Assembly (NCBI GenBank): GCA_963716005.1
Contig: OY970285.1
Coordinates: 2,294,001-2,358,000, forward strand
Length of the DNA stretch: 64,000 bases
Reading direction: 5' to 3'
Source of the DNA: CAVRUF01 sp963716005
GTDB lineage: Bacteria; Actinomycetota; Thermoleophilia; Gaiellales; Gaiellaceae
Shown: in pieces, positions 34,165-42,092 of the stretch
Layout of the letters: every line of letters starts with the position of its first letter
Numbering within the stretch: position 1 is the stretch's first letter
Translations under genes and position numbers: made by a program
Notes under the pieces: model-generated
What the model saw: the letters and a program-made list of their open reading frames with translations, nothing else
What the model was told of the DNA's origin: nothing
The model's database searches: none

Positions 34165-36698
34165 CTCGGCGTCTCGGCCGGCGCCGGGGCCTCGACGGCC
34201 TTCGGCTCGGCGGCGGTATCCGGCTTCTTGGCGGGCTGGCGCTTGCGCTGCGGCCGCCGTCCGTTCTGCTTCGACTGTTGCTGCTGCTTCTCGCCGTCGG
34301 GCGAGTCGGCTGCCGTCTTGGCCGCCTTCGCCGCCTCGGCCTGGCGCTTCTTACGCCGCCGGCGGCGCCGCGACTTGCCGCTCGGCGCCTTCGCCTGCGG
34401 AAGGTTGTCCGCGAGGGCGTTCGCGACCTCGGCGATCGTCCCGAGTCGCTCACGCGCGCCGTCGATCAGGCGCTGGGCGGTCGGTGTGTAGGCCTCGGCG
34501 GATGCGAGCAGCGCCGCGCCGACGTGGATCGGCTGTTCCAGCGCGACGTTCACGAGCCGCGCCGCGTTCTCCTCGTGCCGGTGTCCGCGCGAGTTCGTGA
34601 GCGCGCCCAGGAGCCGCTTCGCATCCGGCAGATCCGCGCTCGCGCGCCGGTCCTGGAGCTTGCGCGTCGCCCGCGCGAGCTTCCACGTCCAGCGCGACAT
34701 GATGTCCTCCGGCGCCTCGGCCTTCCCCTCGCCGACCGCGCGGAGCAGGATCCGGATCCCGTGCATGCGGTCCTTCTCCCAGGTCGGCGCGGAGGTGATC
34801 ATGGAGACGAGGTCGTCGAAGCTCGCGCGGTCGACCGAGATGGCGACGCGGTCGCCGAGCGCGGAGAGCCGCAGCCGTCGGTTCGGGTTCTCGGCCGCGC
34901 AGCTCATGAGGAACGCCTCGCGGCATTCCCGGCTCGCCTTGGTGAGCTTCTCGGCGAACTGCTGGCGCTCGTCGAAACGCAGTTGGCGGCCCGCGATCGC
35001 CGCCCAGAGCATCTGCTCGTCGTCGGCGAGCTTGCCGGGATTGATCCGCTCCCACTCCCGCTGGATGACGAGGACGCGGCGGCGCGGATCCGACGTAACC
35101 GGGACGAGCCAGGCCGCCGGAGAGAGCTTGCGGCGCGCGCGCCGCTGGACGCGGCGGCGCGGCGCCGGCGTGACTCGCGCGCCCGGCCGGTAGAAGTCCG
35201 AGTCGAGCAGCGAGTGAATCGTGACCGTGCGGTCGTTGTGCGTCGCCGCGGGGTCGACGAAGTCGACGACGACGCCGGCCTCCTTGCGGGGATGCGTTCG
35301 CATGACGCGGCCGATGCGCTGCTGGTAGACGCGCTTGCTCGCCGTGGGCGCGAGATGCATGCAGACCGTGGCGCGCGGCGAGTTCCAGCCTTCCGCGAGG
35401 AGCTGGGCGTTCACGAGGACGTTGATCTCGCCGCGCTCGTAGGCGGCGAGCGTCTCGGCCAGCTTGAGCGGCGGGGTCTTGCCGCTGACGGCCTCCGCCT
35501 TGATCCCGGCTGCGCGGAACTCGCGCGCGAGGTTGTAGGCGTGCTCGACACCGGCGGCATAGACGATCCCGGGCGTCGCGTCGAAGCGGTCGCGGTAGAG
35601 GCTCGCGGCCGCCTGGTTGATCAGCTCGTGGTCGAGTACCTTCGCCAGGGCTTCCTGGTCGAAGTCGCCGCCGACGATCGGCACCGACGAGATCGCGGCC
35701 GCCGGAGGAATCCGCAGTGAGCGCAGCGGAGCGATCAGCCCGCGCCGGGCGGCGTCGCCGAGGGGCAGGTCGTCCACCGAGGCCGGGAAGACGTCGGAGA
35801 CCTGCTTGGCGATCAGCTGTTCGGTCGCGGTCATCCCGACGTAGAGCGGCTCGGGGAAGCTGCGGATCGCGGCGCTCGTCTTCTCGCCGAGGGCGGTGTG
35901 CGCCTCGTCGCAGATCACGAGCTGGTACGCCGTCCGCGACAGCGAACCGACGTGGCGTGCGAACCAGGCGTAGGTCTGGATCGTGATCGGATTGCCGGCG
36001 AGCGGCTCCGAGCCGGTCTCGATCGCGGGGCGGAAGCGGCCGCTGTAGCCCTCGGTGGTGAGATCCGTCGTGAACTGGTTCACGAGCAGGCGCCGGTGCG
36101 TGAGGATCAGGATCCCCATCGTCCGCGCCGCCTCGACGAACCCGGCGGCGGCGATCGTCTTGCCCGACGCCGTCGGATGCCGGAAGCGGAAGCGCCGCTC
36201 GGCGCCCGGGTCGTCCTCGGGCTTCACCTCGGGCTCGAGGTCGTCGTCATCGTCCGCAACCTCGACGGCGACCGGCTCGTCGAGCTCGTCCTCGAAGTCC
36301 TCGTCGTCACCGTTCAGGCCGTTGCCGTTCTCCTCGTGGCGCTCGTTGCGGGAGATCAGCTCGGTGAGCATCCCCGCGAGCGCGTCGATCTGGTGGCGCC
36401 GCAGCTCGGTGCCGGACGCGAGGCGGGCCGGATGATCGGCGATGACGCGCTCGAGGCCGAGCATGAGGGAGTAGCGAACCTTCCACTCGGAGGACGGCGC
36501 TTTCAGCCCCGCCTCCATCTCCGCGAGGGCGTCGTCGAGCGCCTCGCGGCGCGCATGGCCTTCGCCGAGCACTTCCGCCGGATCTTCGTCCTGTCGGAGG
36601 AAGGGCTCGCCGGACCATGACTCGGCGCGGAGGGCGGAGGCCGCCAGGCCGTCCGTCGCCTCCGACCCATCGGTCGGCTGCCGGATCGCTTCTTGCAT
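34161..36698 (-). CDS. Superfamily 2 DEAH helicase with acidic insert and basic tail
   Basis: An 845-aa ATP-dependent helicase-like protein. Motif I PTASGKT lies near residue 177, motif II DEAH near 258, motif III MTATE near 283, and motif VI QRIGRVMR near 460, all intact. Before motif I stands an unusual Asp/Glu-rich stretch of about 50 residues (about 125-170), and the C-terminal 100 residues are Arg/Lys-rich with a SRRRRRRKKRQ core, which should bind nucleic acid. It resembles type I restriction/UvrB-like translocases in the core, but no nuclease or methylase adjoins. TATAGT lies about 75 bp upstream of the ATG. Confidence 0.8.
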   Translation of the reverse strand: MQEAIRQPTDGSEATDGLAASALRAESWSGEPFLRQDEDPAEVLGEGHARREALDDALAEMEAGLKAPSSEWKVRYSLMLGLERVIADHPARLASGTELRRHQIDALAGMLTELISRNERHEENGNGLNGDDEDFEDELDEPVAVEVADDDDDLEPEVKPEDDPGAERRFRFRHPTASGKTIAAAGFVEAARTMGILILTHRRLLVNQFTTDLTTEGYSGRFRPAIETGSEPLAGNPITIQTYAWFARHVGSLSRTAYQLVICDEAHTALGEKTSAAIRSFPEPLYVGMTATEQLIAKQVSDVFPASVDDLPLGDAARRGLIAPLRSLRIPPAAAISSVPIVGGDFDQEALAKVLDHELINQAAASLYRDRFDATPGIVYAAGVEHAYNLAREFRAAGIKAEAVSGKTPPLKLAETLAAYERGEINVLVNAQLLAEGWNSPRATVCMHLAPTASKRVYQQRIGRVMRTHPRKEAGVVVDFVDPAATHNDRTVTIHSLLDSDFYRPGARVTPAPRRRVQRRARRKLSPAAWLVPVTSDPRRRVLVIQREWERINPGKLADDEQMLWAAIAGRQLRFDERQQFAEKLTKASRECREAFLMSCAAENPNRRLRLSALGDRVAISVDRASFDDLVSMITSAPTWEKDRMHGIRILLRAVGEGKAEAPEDIMSRWTWKLARATRKLQDRRASADLPDAKRLLGALTNSRGHRHEENAARLVNVALEQPIHVGAALLASAEAYTPTAQRLIDGARERLGTIAEVANALADNLPQAKAPSGKSRRRRRRKKRQAEAAKAAKTAADSPDGEKQQQQSKQNGRRPQRKRQPAKKPDTAAEPKAVEAPAPAETPS

Positions 36699-36796
36699 GG
36701 GTGCAGCGCCAAGTCGTGCGCTGCTCGAGTGAGGTCTGCCGGCGCGGTTGCGTCGTGCGCGCGGCTAGACGGAACTATACAAGAGAAAACGCCCGC

Positions 36797-38110
36797 TCAG
36801 GCTGATGCGCGGCGCTTCGGCGCCGAAGTCTGCTGTGCCGAGATGGCGCGCTTCATGTAGCCGTAGGCCTCGTCGGCCCGTCCTTCGGCCTCGAGCGTCT
36901 CCGCGAGCTTCGCGTAGAGGTCGACGAGATGGCGCTGCGAGCCGTTCTCCTCAAGGTACTCGGCCGCGGTCTCGTAGTAGGAGATCGCCTTGTCGCGCTC
37001 GCCGTCGCCGGCCGCGACCTCGCCCAGCACCGCGTACACCTGGCCGATCATCTCCTTCGGCTCCTCGTCGCTCAGGAGGTCCGTGACCTGCTTCACGAGC
37101 GCCTCGACCTCGGTGCGGTCGCCGAGCTTCGCCTGGGCGCGGGCCTGCTCCACGAGGAATCCCGCTCGGTCGACCGGCGAGCCCGTGCGCTCGATGATCG
37201 GGAGCCCTTCCTCGAGGTGCGTGAGCGCCTCCTGGGCGTTGTCGCGCTCGAGCTCGACCTGGGCGATGAGCAGGTGGGCGACGGCGGTGTAGTGGAGATC
37301 CTCGGTCAGCTCGAGTGCCGCGAGCGCCTGGTAGGCGTAGCGCAGCGCGCCGTCGGCGTCGCCCTGCTCGCCGCGGAGCTTCGCCTTGGCCCAGTACACA
37401 CGTGCGCGCGTGTACGGGTCGAGGCTCTCCCGCCCGGTCGCCAGGGCGTTCGTGACGACCTCCTCTGCGCGGGAGAATTCATTTTGGTCGGACAGCGCGG
37501 CCGCGAGGAGGCAGGAGAAGCGGATCGCCTCGACCGTGTCGCCGCGCTCCTGGAAGGCTTTCAAGCAGCGCTCGAGGATCGCGACCGACGGTTCGAGCTC
37601 GCCCATCGTCGCGTACGCGCGCGCCAGGCTTTCCGCGAGGGCGGGACGCTCCCACTCGGCCGAGCCGGACGCGACGAGCGCGTCCTCGAAGAGCTTGACG
37701 GCCTCGCGCAACTCGCCGCGGCGGACGGCCAGGTGGCCCAGGCCCTCCTCGGCGGTGGAGCGCTCGCGCGGAGTCGCCGCACGGTCGAGCGCCTCGGCAT
37801 AGAGGCGCTGCGCCGTCGGCTGGTCGTCGAGCCGAAGCGCGATCTCGGCCTCGAGCATGCTCAGCGTCTGGAACTGCGTCTCCTCGCCGGTCGCCAGGAA
37901 GTCCTCGCTCACGCCCAGGCGCCGGCCGAGCTCACGGAGGAGCTGGAGCGACGGGATCCGGTCGCCGGCCTCGATCCGCGAGATGTACGCGGGCGAGCAG
38001 CCGGTGAAGGCGAGCTGCCGCTGGCTCAGGCCGGCTTCGAGCCGGGCGGCCTTGAGGCGCGCGCCGACTGCGCCGGGATCGTCTACGTGTGTGGACTTTT
38101 GTCGTGGCAT
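36797..38110 (-). CDS. XRE-family regulator with C-terminal TPR repeats (module 2)
   Basis: A 437-aa paralogue in architecture of the regulator at 28802-30148. The XRE domain is at about 13-73 (LKAARLEAGLSQRQLAFTG and YISRIEAGDRIPSLQLL); the rest is a series of helical TPR repeats of about 40 residues, including AISYYETAAEYLEENGSQRHLVDLY split across positions 375-400. This again matches RRNPP-type peptide-binding regulators. An 82-bp AT-rich gap holds its promoter and that of a divergent 28-aa peptide gene. The ligand is unknown. Confidence 0.82.
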   Translation of the reverse strand: MPRQKSTHVDDPGAVGARLKAARLEAGLSQRQLAFTGCSPAYISRIEAGDRIPSLQLLRELGRRLGVSEDFLATGEETQFQTLSMLEAEIALRLDDQPTAQRLYAEALDRAATPRERSTAEEGLGHLAVRRGELREAVKLFEDALVASGSAEWERPALAESLARAYATMGELEPSVAILERCLKAFQERGDTVEAIRFSCLLAAALSDQNEFSRAEEVVTNALATGRESLDPYTRARVYWAKAKLRGEQGDADGALRYAYQALAALELTEDLHYTAVAHLLIAQVELERDNAQEALTHLEEGLPIIERTGSPVDRAGFLVEQARAQAKLGDRTEVEALVKQVTDLLSDEEPKEMIGQVYAVLGEVAAGDGERDKAISYYETAAEYLEENGSQRHLVDLYAKLAETLEAEGRADEAYGYMKRAISAQQTSAPKRRASA

Positions 38111-38192
38111 GGATTTCTCTCGCTCAATTTTCCCTTATATACTTCAGTTTGCAATATCGGGACACGAAGTGCGATCGAAAGGACGGTTACGC
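38111..38192. promoter_or_regulatory. Divergent promoter region of XRE-TPR module 2
   Basis: This 82-bp gap is much poorer in GC than its surroundings. TATACT (38138-38143) on the plus strand and the TTATATA core read on the minus strand overlap, so the regulator and the peptide gene appear to be driven from a shared AT-rich centre. AAAGGA (38178-38183) lies 9 nt before the peptide ATG. Autoregulation is plausible. Confidence 0.45.
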
Positions 38193-38279
38193 ATGAGGCT
38201 CCGCTTCCTCAGCCTGCTGGTCGCAACCGCTGCGCTCGTTGCTGCGTTCGGCGGCTTCGGGCTCGTTTGGCCCCCGTAA
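38193..38279 (+). CDS. 28-aa signal-peptide-like small peptide, candidate signalling pre-peptide
   Basis: A short ORF divergent from the second XRE-TPR gene. It begins MRLR, then an unbroken hydrophobic core (residues 5-18, LSLLVATAALVAA), and ends FGGFGLVWPP with a terminal Pro-Pro. AAAGGA gives a ribosome site. The MR-R start, length and hydrophobic core match the 33-aa peptide near the first regulator, while the C-termini differ, as expected of paired but insulated signals. Too short for usual annotation. Confidence 0.55.
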   Translation: MRLRFLSLLVATAALVAAFGGFGLVWPP

Positions 38280-38375
38280 CGCGCAGAGACTGTGAGTGGG
38301 GATCGAGGGGGCATGAACAGGCAGTTTAGCGCCTTGTCTGCTTCCTAGAGTCGTCGTTTCCTTCGCGATGCGCAA

Positions 38376-38390
38376 GCCCCCAACAGGGGC
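38376..38390 (+). terminator. Short hairpin after peptide gene 2
   Basis: GCCCC-CAACA-GGGGC is a perfect 5-bp stem with a 5-nt loop, followed by ACTTTC. It may help end the short peptide transcript. Weak on its own. Confidence 0.3.
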
Positions 38391-38409
38391 ACTTTCAGAC
38401 CAAGAAGAC

Positions 38410-38440
38410 ACGGAGGCCCGCCTGCGGGACGGGCCTCCGT
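38410..38440. terminator. Perfect 11-bp hairpin
   Basis: ACGGAGGCCCG (38410-38420) pairs fully with CGGGCCTCCGT (38430-38440) over a 9-nt loop. There is no T-tract on either side. It lies about 130 bp after the peptide stop and about 145 bp before the next gene; probable transcriptional punctuation or an RNA stabiliser. Confidence 0.5.
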
Positions 38441-38586
38441 CGACGGGATAGGAGGACGGACACGCCGGACGTTCGGATGGGAGGACGGTCCGACGGCAAG
38501 AGCCAATTCCGTTCTCATGACTTAAGTAATCGTTGGCGGATTCGACGCCGTCCCCCGTCCGGGGGAACCGGGATTACGCTGGGAGC

Positions 38587-39198
38587 GTGGACTGGGAGGC
38601 GCATGCAGCGCGCAGCGCGGCGCGCTACGAGGACGGCGCCGCACGGCTGCCGGACGACCCGAGGCGGCGTGAGCGTCAGCTCGTCCGCATGGCGATGGCT
38701 GCGACGAGCGTCGGCCTCGCGCGCGAGATGCAGGACCAGGACGGATCGGAGTGGTTTCGCCGTTCGGCCGCCGCTTACCGCGAGAGCTTCTCCGGCGACA
38801 ACTGGGGAAGCGTCGTTGGGGCTGTGAAGGCGGGGATCTTCTCCGGCGATCCCCGAGGCGACGCCGAATGGGCGCTCGCGCAGCTTCCCGCGAATTCGCC
38901 GACCGCGCGCTACGGGGAGGCGCTCGCCCGGCTGGCGCTCGCCGAGGACGGCGTGCCGTCGTTGGCCGGTGATCCCGACTTCCCCGGGGACGTGGCCGCG
39001 GCGCTCGACGCGCTCGCCGCCCGCAAGGCGTCCGTCTACTGCGACGCCACGGCGTCGGTGCTCGCGTCGTTCGAGTCACGGCAGGAGTTCCTCGACGATC
39101 TGCCCGTCGCGGACACGGTGCTCGTGCTCGAGCTGCTCGCGGCCGAGCGCGGCATCGCGGCCGGATTCCGCTCGGCGCTTCTGCCCCGGAGGGGCTGA
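38587..39198 (+). CDS. Helical protein of unknown function
   Basis: A 203-aa cytosolic, Ala-rich, all-helical protein with no signal peptide or membrane segment. Helical hairpins around ERQLVRMAMAATSVGLAR, WFRRSAAAYRESF and WGSVVGAVKAGIF suggest TPR-like packing similar to some immunity or scaffold proteins, but I recognise no family. GTG 38587 is preferred since TACGCT lies 6 nt upstream; a TTG at 38533 is an alternative. It converges with the ZIP gene across a 148-bp gap holding a long palindrome. Confidence 0.6.
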   Translation: MDWEAHAARSAARYEDGAARLPDDPRRRERQLVRMAMAATSVGLAREMQDQDGSEWFRRSAAAYRESFSGDNWGSVVGAVKAGIFSGDPRGDAEWALAQLPANSPTARYGEALARLALAEDGVPSLAGDPDFPGDVAAALDALAARKASVYCDATASVLASFESRQEFLDDLPVADTVLVLELLAAERGIAAGFRSALLPRRG

Positions 39199-39223
39199 CG
39201 AAACACGCCTGAGCCGCCGGGCC

Positions 39224-39313
39224 GCGCTGGACGGCGCGATGTGGCGTCGCCGTGCCGCGCCCGTATTCCCGATACGAACGCGGCGTGCCTCCTTGCCTCG
39301 CGCCGTCCAGCGC
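39224..39313. repeat. 90-nt palindromic element between converging genes
   Basis: Outer 16-nt arms are perfect inverted copies: GCGCTGGACGGCGCGA (39224-39239) and TCGCGCCGTCCAGCGC (39298-39313). Between them a second hairpin has GCCGCG (39254-39259) with CGCGGC (39279-39284) and an inner CGTAT-TCCCG-ATACG (39262-39276). It is symmetrical, so it could serve as a terminator for both converging genes, or be a REP/MITE-like mobile repeat, or a stable RNA. Copy number cannot be judged from one window. Confidence 0.6.
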
Positions 39314-39346
39314 ACCCCGACGGGAGGCGTGTTCCGCCAGACCCTC

Positions 39347-40528
39347 CTAGACGAGCAGGCCGGTCAGGTACATGACCGCGAGCCCGGAGAAGAAGCCGCA
39401 GACGACGTAGGGCGAGCGCACGCCGCCGGGTGCCTTGCGGACGACGTAACGGCCGACCTCGGTGACGACCTCGAGCGCGGCGCCCGCGGCCGCGGCGAAG
39501 AAGACCACGCCCAGGAAGTCGCTCGTCACGAATCCGCCCAGCCAGGCGCCGAGGATCGCGGGCGCCCCGGCGATGAGGGTCAGCACGGCCAGCCTGGCGA
39601 TGCCGGCGTGGCGGCTGTCCTCCGCGGCAGGCGCGGCGATCGCGAGTCCCTCGGTGATGTTGTGGACCATGAAGCCGACGATGAAGAACGTCCCGAGCGC
39701 GAGCTCGCCGAGCGCGAACGACGAGCCGATCGCGAGCCCTTCGCCGAGGTTGTGTAGGCCGATACCGATCGCGACCAGCGTGGCGAGCGCCAGCCCGCCG
39801 AGCGGAGCGCCGCGCTCGGCCGACTCCTCGCCGAAGCGCTGGGAGATGAGCACGAGCGTCAGGTAGCTGCCCGCGACGCCGAGCAGGACGAGACCCGGCC
39901 CGCCCAGTCCGCCCGGAAGCGCTTCCTGGAGCTCGAGCGCCTCGTCGAGCGCCTCGATCGCGAGAAACGTCAGGAGCCCCGCCGTGAGCGCCATGAACGC
40001 GGCGAGCCACCGGGGCGCGGCGCGGCGAAGCGACGGGAGCCAGAGCAGCCCGAACGCGATCGGGACGACGCCGACCAGGAATCCGATCAGCGCGTAGCCG
40101 AGCACGCTGCGTCCGGCAACCGACGGCGTCTCGACGGCGGCCGCGATCTCCTCGGTCGTCTGGATCCCCGTGGAGGAGGTGACGCCGACCGAGATCGGCT
40201 CGTCCTCCACCCACTCGAACGGCACGACGATGGTCGACGAGCGCAGCCGTCCGAGCGTCTGGGGCCCGTCGAGCGTGAACGGGACGATCGCGTCGTCCAC
40301 GGTCACGACCGCGATGGTGAGGTCCTCGGGCTGCGGGTTGGTCACGCGGATCTTGATCTCGCCCGGCTCGAAGGAGACGCGGCGGATGTCGAACGTGTCC
40401 GCGGAGGGTGGGTTGTCCCGGATGAGGCCCGTGAGCGAGTCGCCCGAGGCGACGAAGAGCGAGACGACGCCGACGAGCAGGAGGATCGGCAGGAGCGCCC
40501 AGAGGCGCCAGCGGTTAGTCGACGACAT
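39347..40528 (-). CDS. ZIP-family metal transporter with exported N-terminal domain
   Basis: A 393-aa membrane protein. After an N-terminal helix (about 9-27) comes a beta-rich external domain (about 40-135), then eight ZIP helices. The two signature helices are GIGLHNLGEGLAIGSS and GFMVHNITEGLAIAAP, whose HN-x-x-EG residues form the binuclear metal site. ZIP proteins import Zn, Fe or Mn. Its start lies inside the end of the multicopper oxidase gene (14-nt overlap), so the two are one operon; the added external domain may contact that oxidase. Confidence 0.87.
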   Translation of the reverse strand: MSSTNRWRLWALLPILLLVGVVSLFVASGDSLTGLIRDNPPSADTFDIRRVSFEPGEIKIRVTNPQPEDLTIAVVTVDDAIVPFTLDGPQTLGRLRSSTIVVPFEWVEDEPISVGVTSSTGIQTTEEIAAAVETPSVAGRSVLGYALIGFLVGVVPIAFGLLWLPSLRRAAPRWLAAFMALTAGLLTFLAIEALDEALELQEALPGGLGGPGLVLLGVAGSYLTLVLISQRFGEESAERGAPLGGLALATLVAIGIGLHNLGEGLAIGSSFALGELALGTFFIVGFMVHNITEGLAIAAPAAEDSRHAGIARLAVLTLIAGAPAILGAWLGGFVTSDFLGVVFFAAAAGAALEVVTEVGRYVVRKAPGGVRSPYVVCGFFSGLAVMYLTGLLV

Positions 40529-41510
40529 CGAAGAAGCCCATCCAGCCGAGCTCGGCGAACTCCGACTGGTGCGCGTGGAACATGAACTTCCCGGTGTTGT
40601 GGAAGTCGATCTCGATGATCCCGCGCTCGCCCTGGCACTGGACGACCGTGTCCGTGTACTCGAAGTGGTCGGTCGAGCCGGTGGGGTAGTAGCGGAAGAA
40701 CTCCCCGTGCAGGTGGAACGAGTTGATGAGATCGAACTCGGTGAGGTTCGCGAGGTAGATGCGGACGGTCTCGGAGCGGCGCACCTGGATCGGGTACTTG
40801 GCGTAGTAGAACGCCTTGCCGTTCACCGTGTAGAAGTTGTTCTCGCCGTCGCCGTCGGTGTCGTAGCCGTTCATCACCATGACGAGCTCCTGCGCGGGCT
40901 TGCGCGGCTCGCGCGGGTCGATGATGAAGGCGCCGTAGAGCCCCTTGTGGATGTGCTTCTTCAGCGGGGTCGCGTGGCAGTGGTAGAGGTGCATCCCGTA
41001 CGGGCGCGCGGGGAACTCGTAGGTAAACGACTCGCCGGGGGCGACGACTTCGAAGACGCCGTCCATGTTCGCCGGGTGGATGCCGTGGAAGTGGATCGTG
41101 TGCGGGTGCGAGCCGGCGTTCGCGAACTCGACGCGGAGGAGGTCGCCCTCGGTCGCGCGGATGACCGGGCCGGGGACGGTGCCGTTGTACGTCCACGCCG
41201 GGAACGTCACGCCCTGGGCGACCTCGATGTCCTCGTCGCGGGCGACGAGCGTGTACTCGCGCACGCGGCCGGGCTCGTACGGGAGCGCGGGGGGCGGGAC
41301 GAGCAGGTCGTCGAGGTCGTTCGGGCCGCCCGGGGCGGGCACGCCCTCGCCGATCATCGCCGCATGGCCGAGGTGCGCGTCGCCGTGGAGGTGCGTCGCG
41401 GACTTCTCCGCCGCCTCGCTCGCGCTCGCGAACTTGGCCAGCGGAACGGCCGCCGCCGCCGTTCCGGTCGCGGCCAGGAGCTGCTTTCGCGTGAGCGAAA
41501 ACTTAGACAC
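40515..41510 (-). CDS. Two-domain multicopper oxidase
   Basis: A 331-aa exported cupredoxin oxidase. The N-terminus (SLTRKQLLAATGTAAAA) is a signal sequence lacking a twin arginine. Copper motifs are TIHFHGIHPANMD, LYHCHATPLKKHIHKGLYG, INSFHLHGEFF and the C-terminal FMFHAHQSEFAELGWMGFF, which together provide type 1, 2 and 3 sites in the order of two-domain laccases or nitrite-reductase-like oxidases. Residues 38-52 are His-rich (THLHGDAHLGH). With the overlapping ZIP gene it recalls ferroxidase-permease pairs. Start GTG; the ribosome site is poor. Confidence 0.87.
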   Translation of the reverse strand: MSKFSLTRKQLLAATGTAAAAVPLAKFASASEAAEKSATHLHGDAHLGHAAMIGEGVPAPGGPNDLDDLLVPPPALPYEPGRVREYTLVARDEDIEVAQGVTFPAWTYNGTVPGPVIRATEGDLLRVEFANAGSHPHTIHFHGIHPANMDGVFEVVAPGESFTYEFPARPYGMHLYHCHATPLKKHIHKGLYGAFIIDPREPRKPAQELVMVMNGYDTDGDGENNFYTVNGKAFYYAKYPIQVRRSETVRIYLANLTEFDLINSFHLHGEFFRYYPTGSTDHFEYTDTVVQCQGERGIIEIDFHNTGKFMFHAHQSEFAELGWMGFFDVVD

Positions 41511-41516
41511 GACTAA
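41503..41516. promoter_or_regulatory. TTAG-N6-CTAA dyad over the multicopper oxidase start
   Basis: TTAGACACGACTAA is an inverted repeat of four bases on each side that covers the GTG start. Its arms resemble half-sites of DtxR/IdeR-type metal repressor boxes, but the centre departs from consensus, so this is a weak operator candidate. Confidence 0.25.
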
Positions 41517-41575
41517 ATCTCAGTGTAGACGCACCTCTATCGTTCGGCCAGCCCGCGGCGGTTAGAGTCCCGGCC

Positions 41576-41674
41576 ATGGGACGAGGTTCACGACCGATCC
41601 GCCGCTGGCGCAACGACCGCCAGCGCAAGAAGAAAGAGCGCGACAAGCGCCAGCCTCGCCGTCGCCGCTCCTAG
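41576..41674 (+). CDS. 32-aa highly basic small protein
   Basis: An ORF with 17 Arg/Lys among 32 residues, starting MGRGSRPIRRWRNDRQRKKK. TAGAGT lies 7 nt before the ATG, the same leaderless signal as neighbouring genes, and a VOC gene follows 8 bp later. Composition recalls tiny ribosomal proteins such as bTHX or bS22, but the sequence is neither. It probably binds RNA or the ribosome. Too short for routine gene finding. Confidence 0.55.
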   Translation: MGRGSRPIRRWRNDRQRKKKERDKRQPRRRRS

Positions 41675-41682
41675 GAGCCGCC

Positions 41683-42069
41683 GTGAGCGTCTTCAGCGCG
41701 ATCCACTTCTACGTGACCGACCTCGACCGGTCGATGGACTTCTACACCCGACTGCTCTCACGCGGGCCGCAGGCCGCGTACGACGAGGGCGAGAACGCGC
41801 AGTCGGCGTTCTTCGTGATCGACGGCAACACGCACCTCGTGCTCACCTGCGATCTCGACCGCGGACGCGACATCGGCGCGGGGGTCAGGCTCGAGCTCGC
41901 TGCCGAGGATCTCGATGCGGAGATCGCCGGCCTCGAGGCGCGCGGCCTCAGCGGGAAGCGCACGGATACGCGCTTCGGGACCGAGGTGTACGACCTCGCC
42001 GATCCCGACGGGCATTTCGTCCGCGTAGGGCCGCCGTGGGCGCTGAAGGCGATCGAGGGCGCTGTATAG
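41683..42069 (+). CDS. VOC (glyoxalase/bleomycin-resistance) family protein
   Basis: A 128-aa protein with one vicinal-oxygen-chelate fold made of two beta-alpha-beta-beta-beta units. IHFYVTDLDRSMDFYTRLL opens the first and YDLADPDGHFVRVGPP closes the second; DPDG is the family hallmark. The metal ligands His8 and Glu near residue 107 are plausible. AGGAG precedes the GTG by 5 nt. Substrate unknown. Confidence 0.82.
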   Translation: MSVFSAIHFYVTDLDRSMDFYTRLLSRGPQAAYDEGENAQSAFFVIDGNTHLVLTCDLDRGRDIGAGVRLELAAEDLDAEIAGLEARGLSGKRTDTRFGTEVYDLADPDGHFVRVGPPWALKAIEGAV

Positions 42070-42092
42070 AGCATCGCCACGGCGGGCCGGGG

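Larger units (their letters stand above)
38280..38586. other. 307-bp intergenic region without accepted gene
   Basis: Besides the two hairpins above it holds a CCCCCGTCCGGGGG palindrome (about 38552-38565) and TACGCT (38575-38580), 6 nt before GTG 38587. No further ORF with a ribosome site was found. Confidence 0.5.

Noticed and set aside
34161..36698. Defence island (type I restriction or DISARM-like) around the SF2 helicase
   Set aside because: No methylase, nuclease, specificity subunit or other defence gene lies nearby; neighbours are housekeeping.
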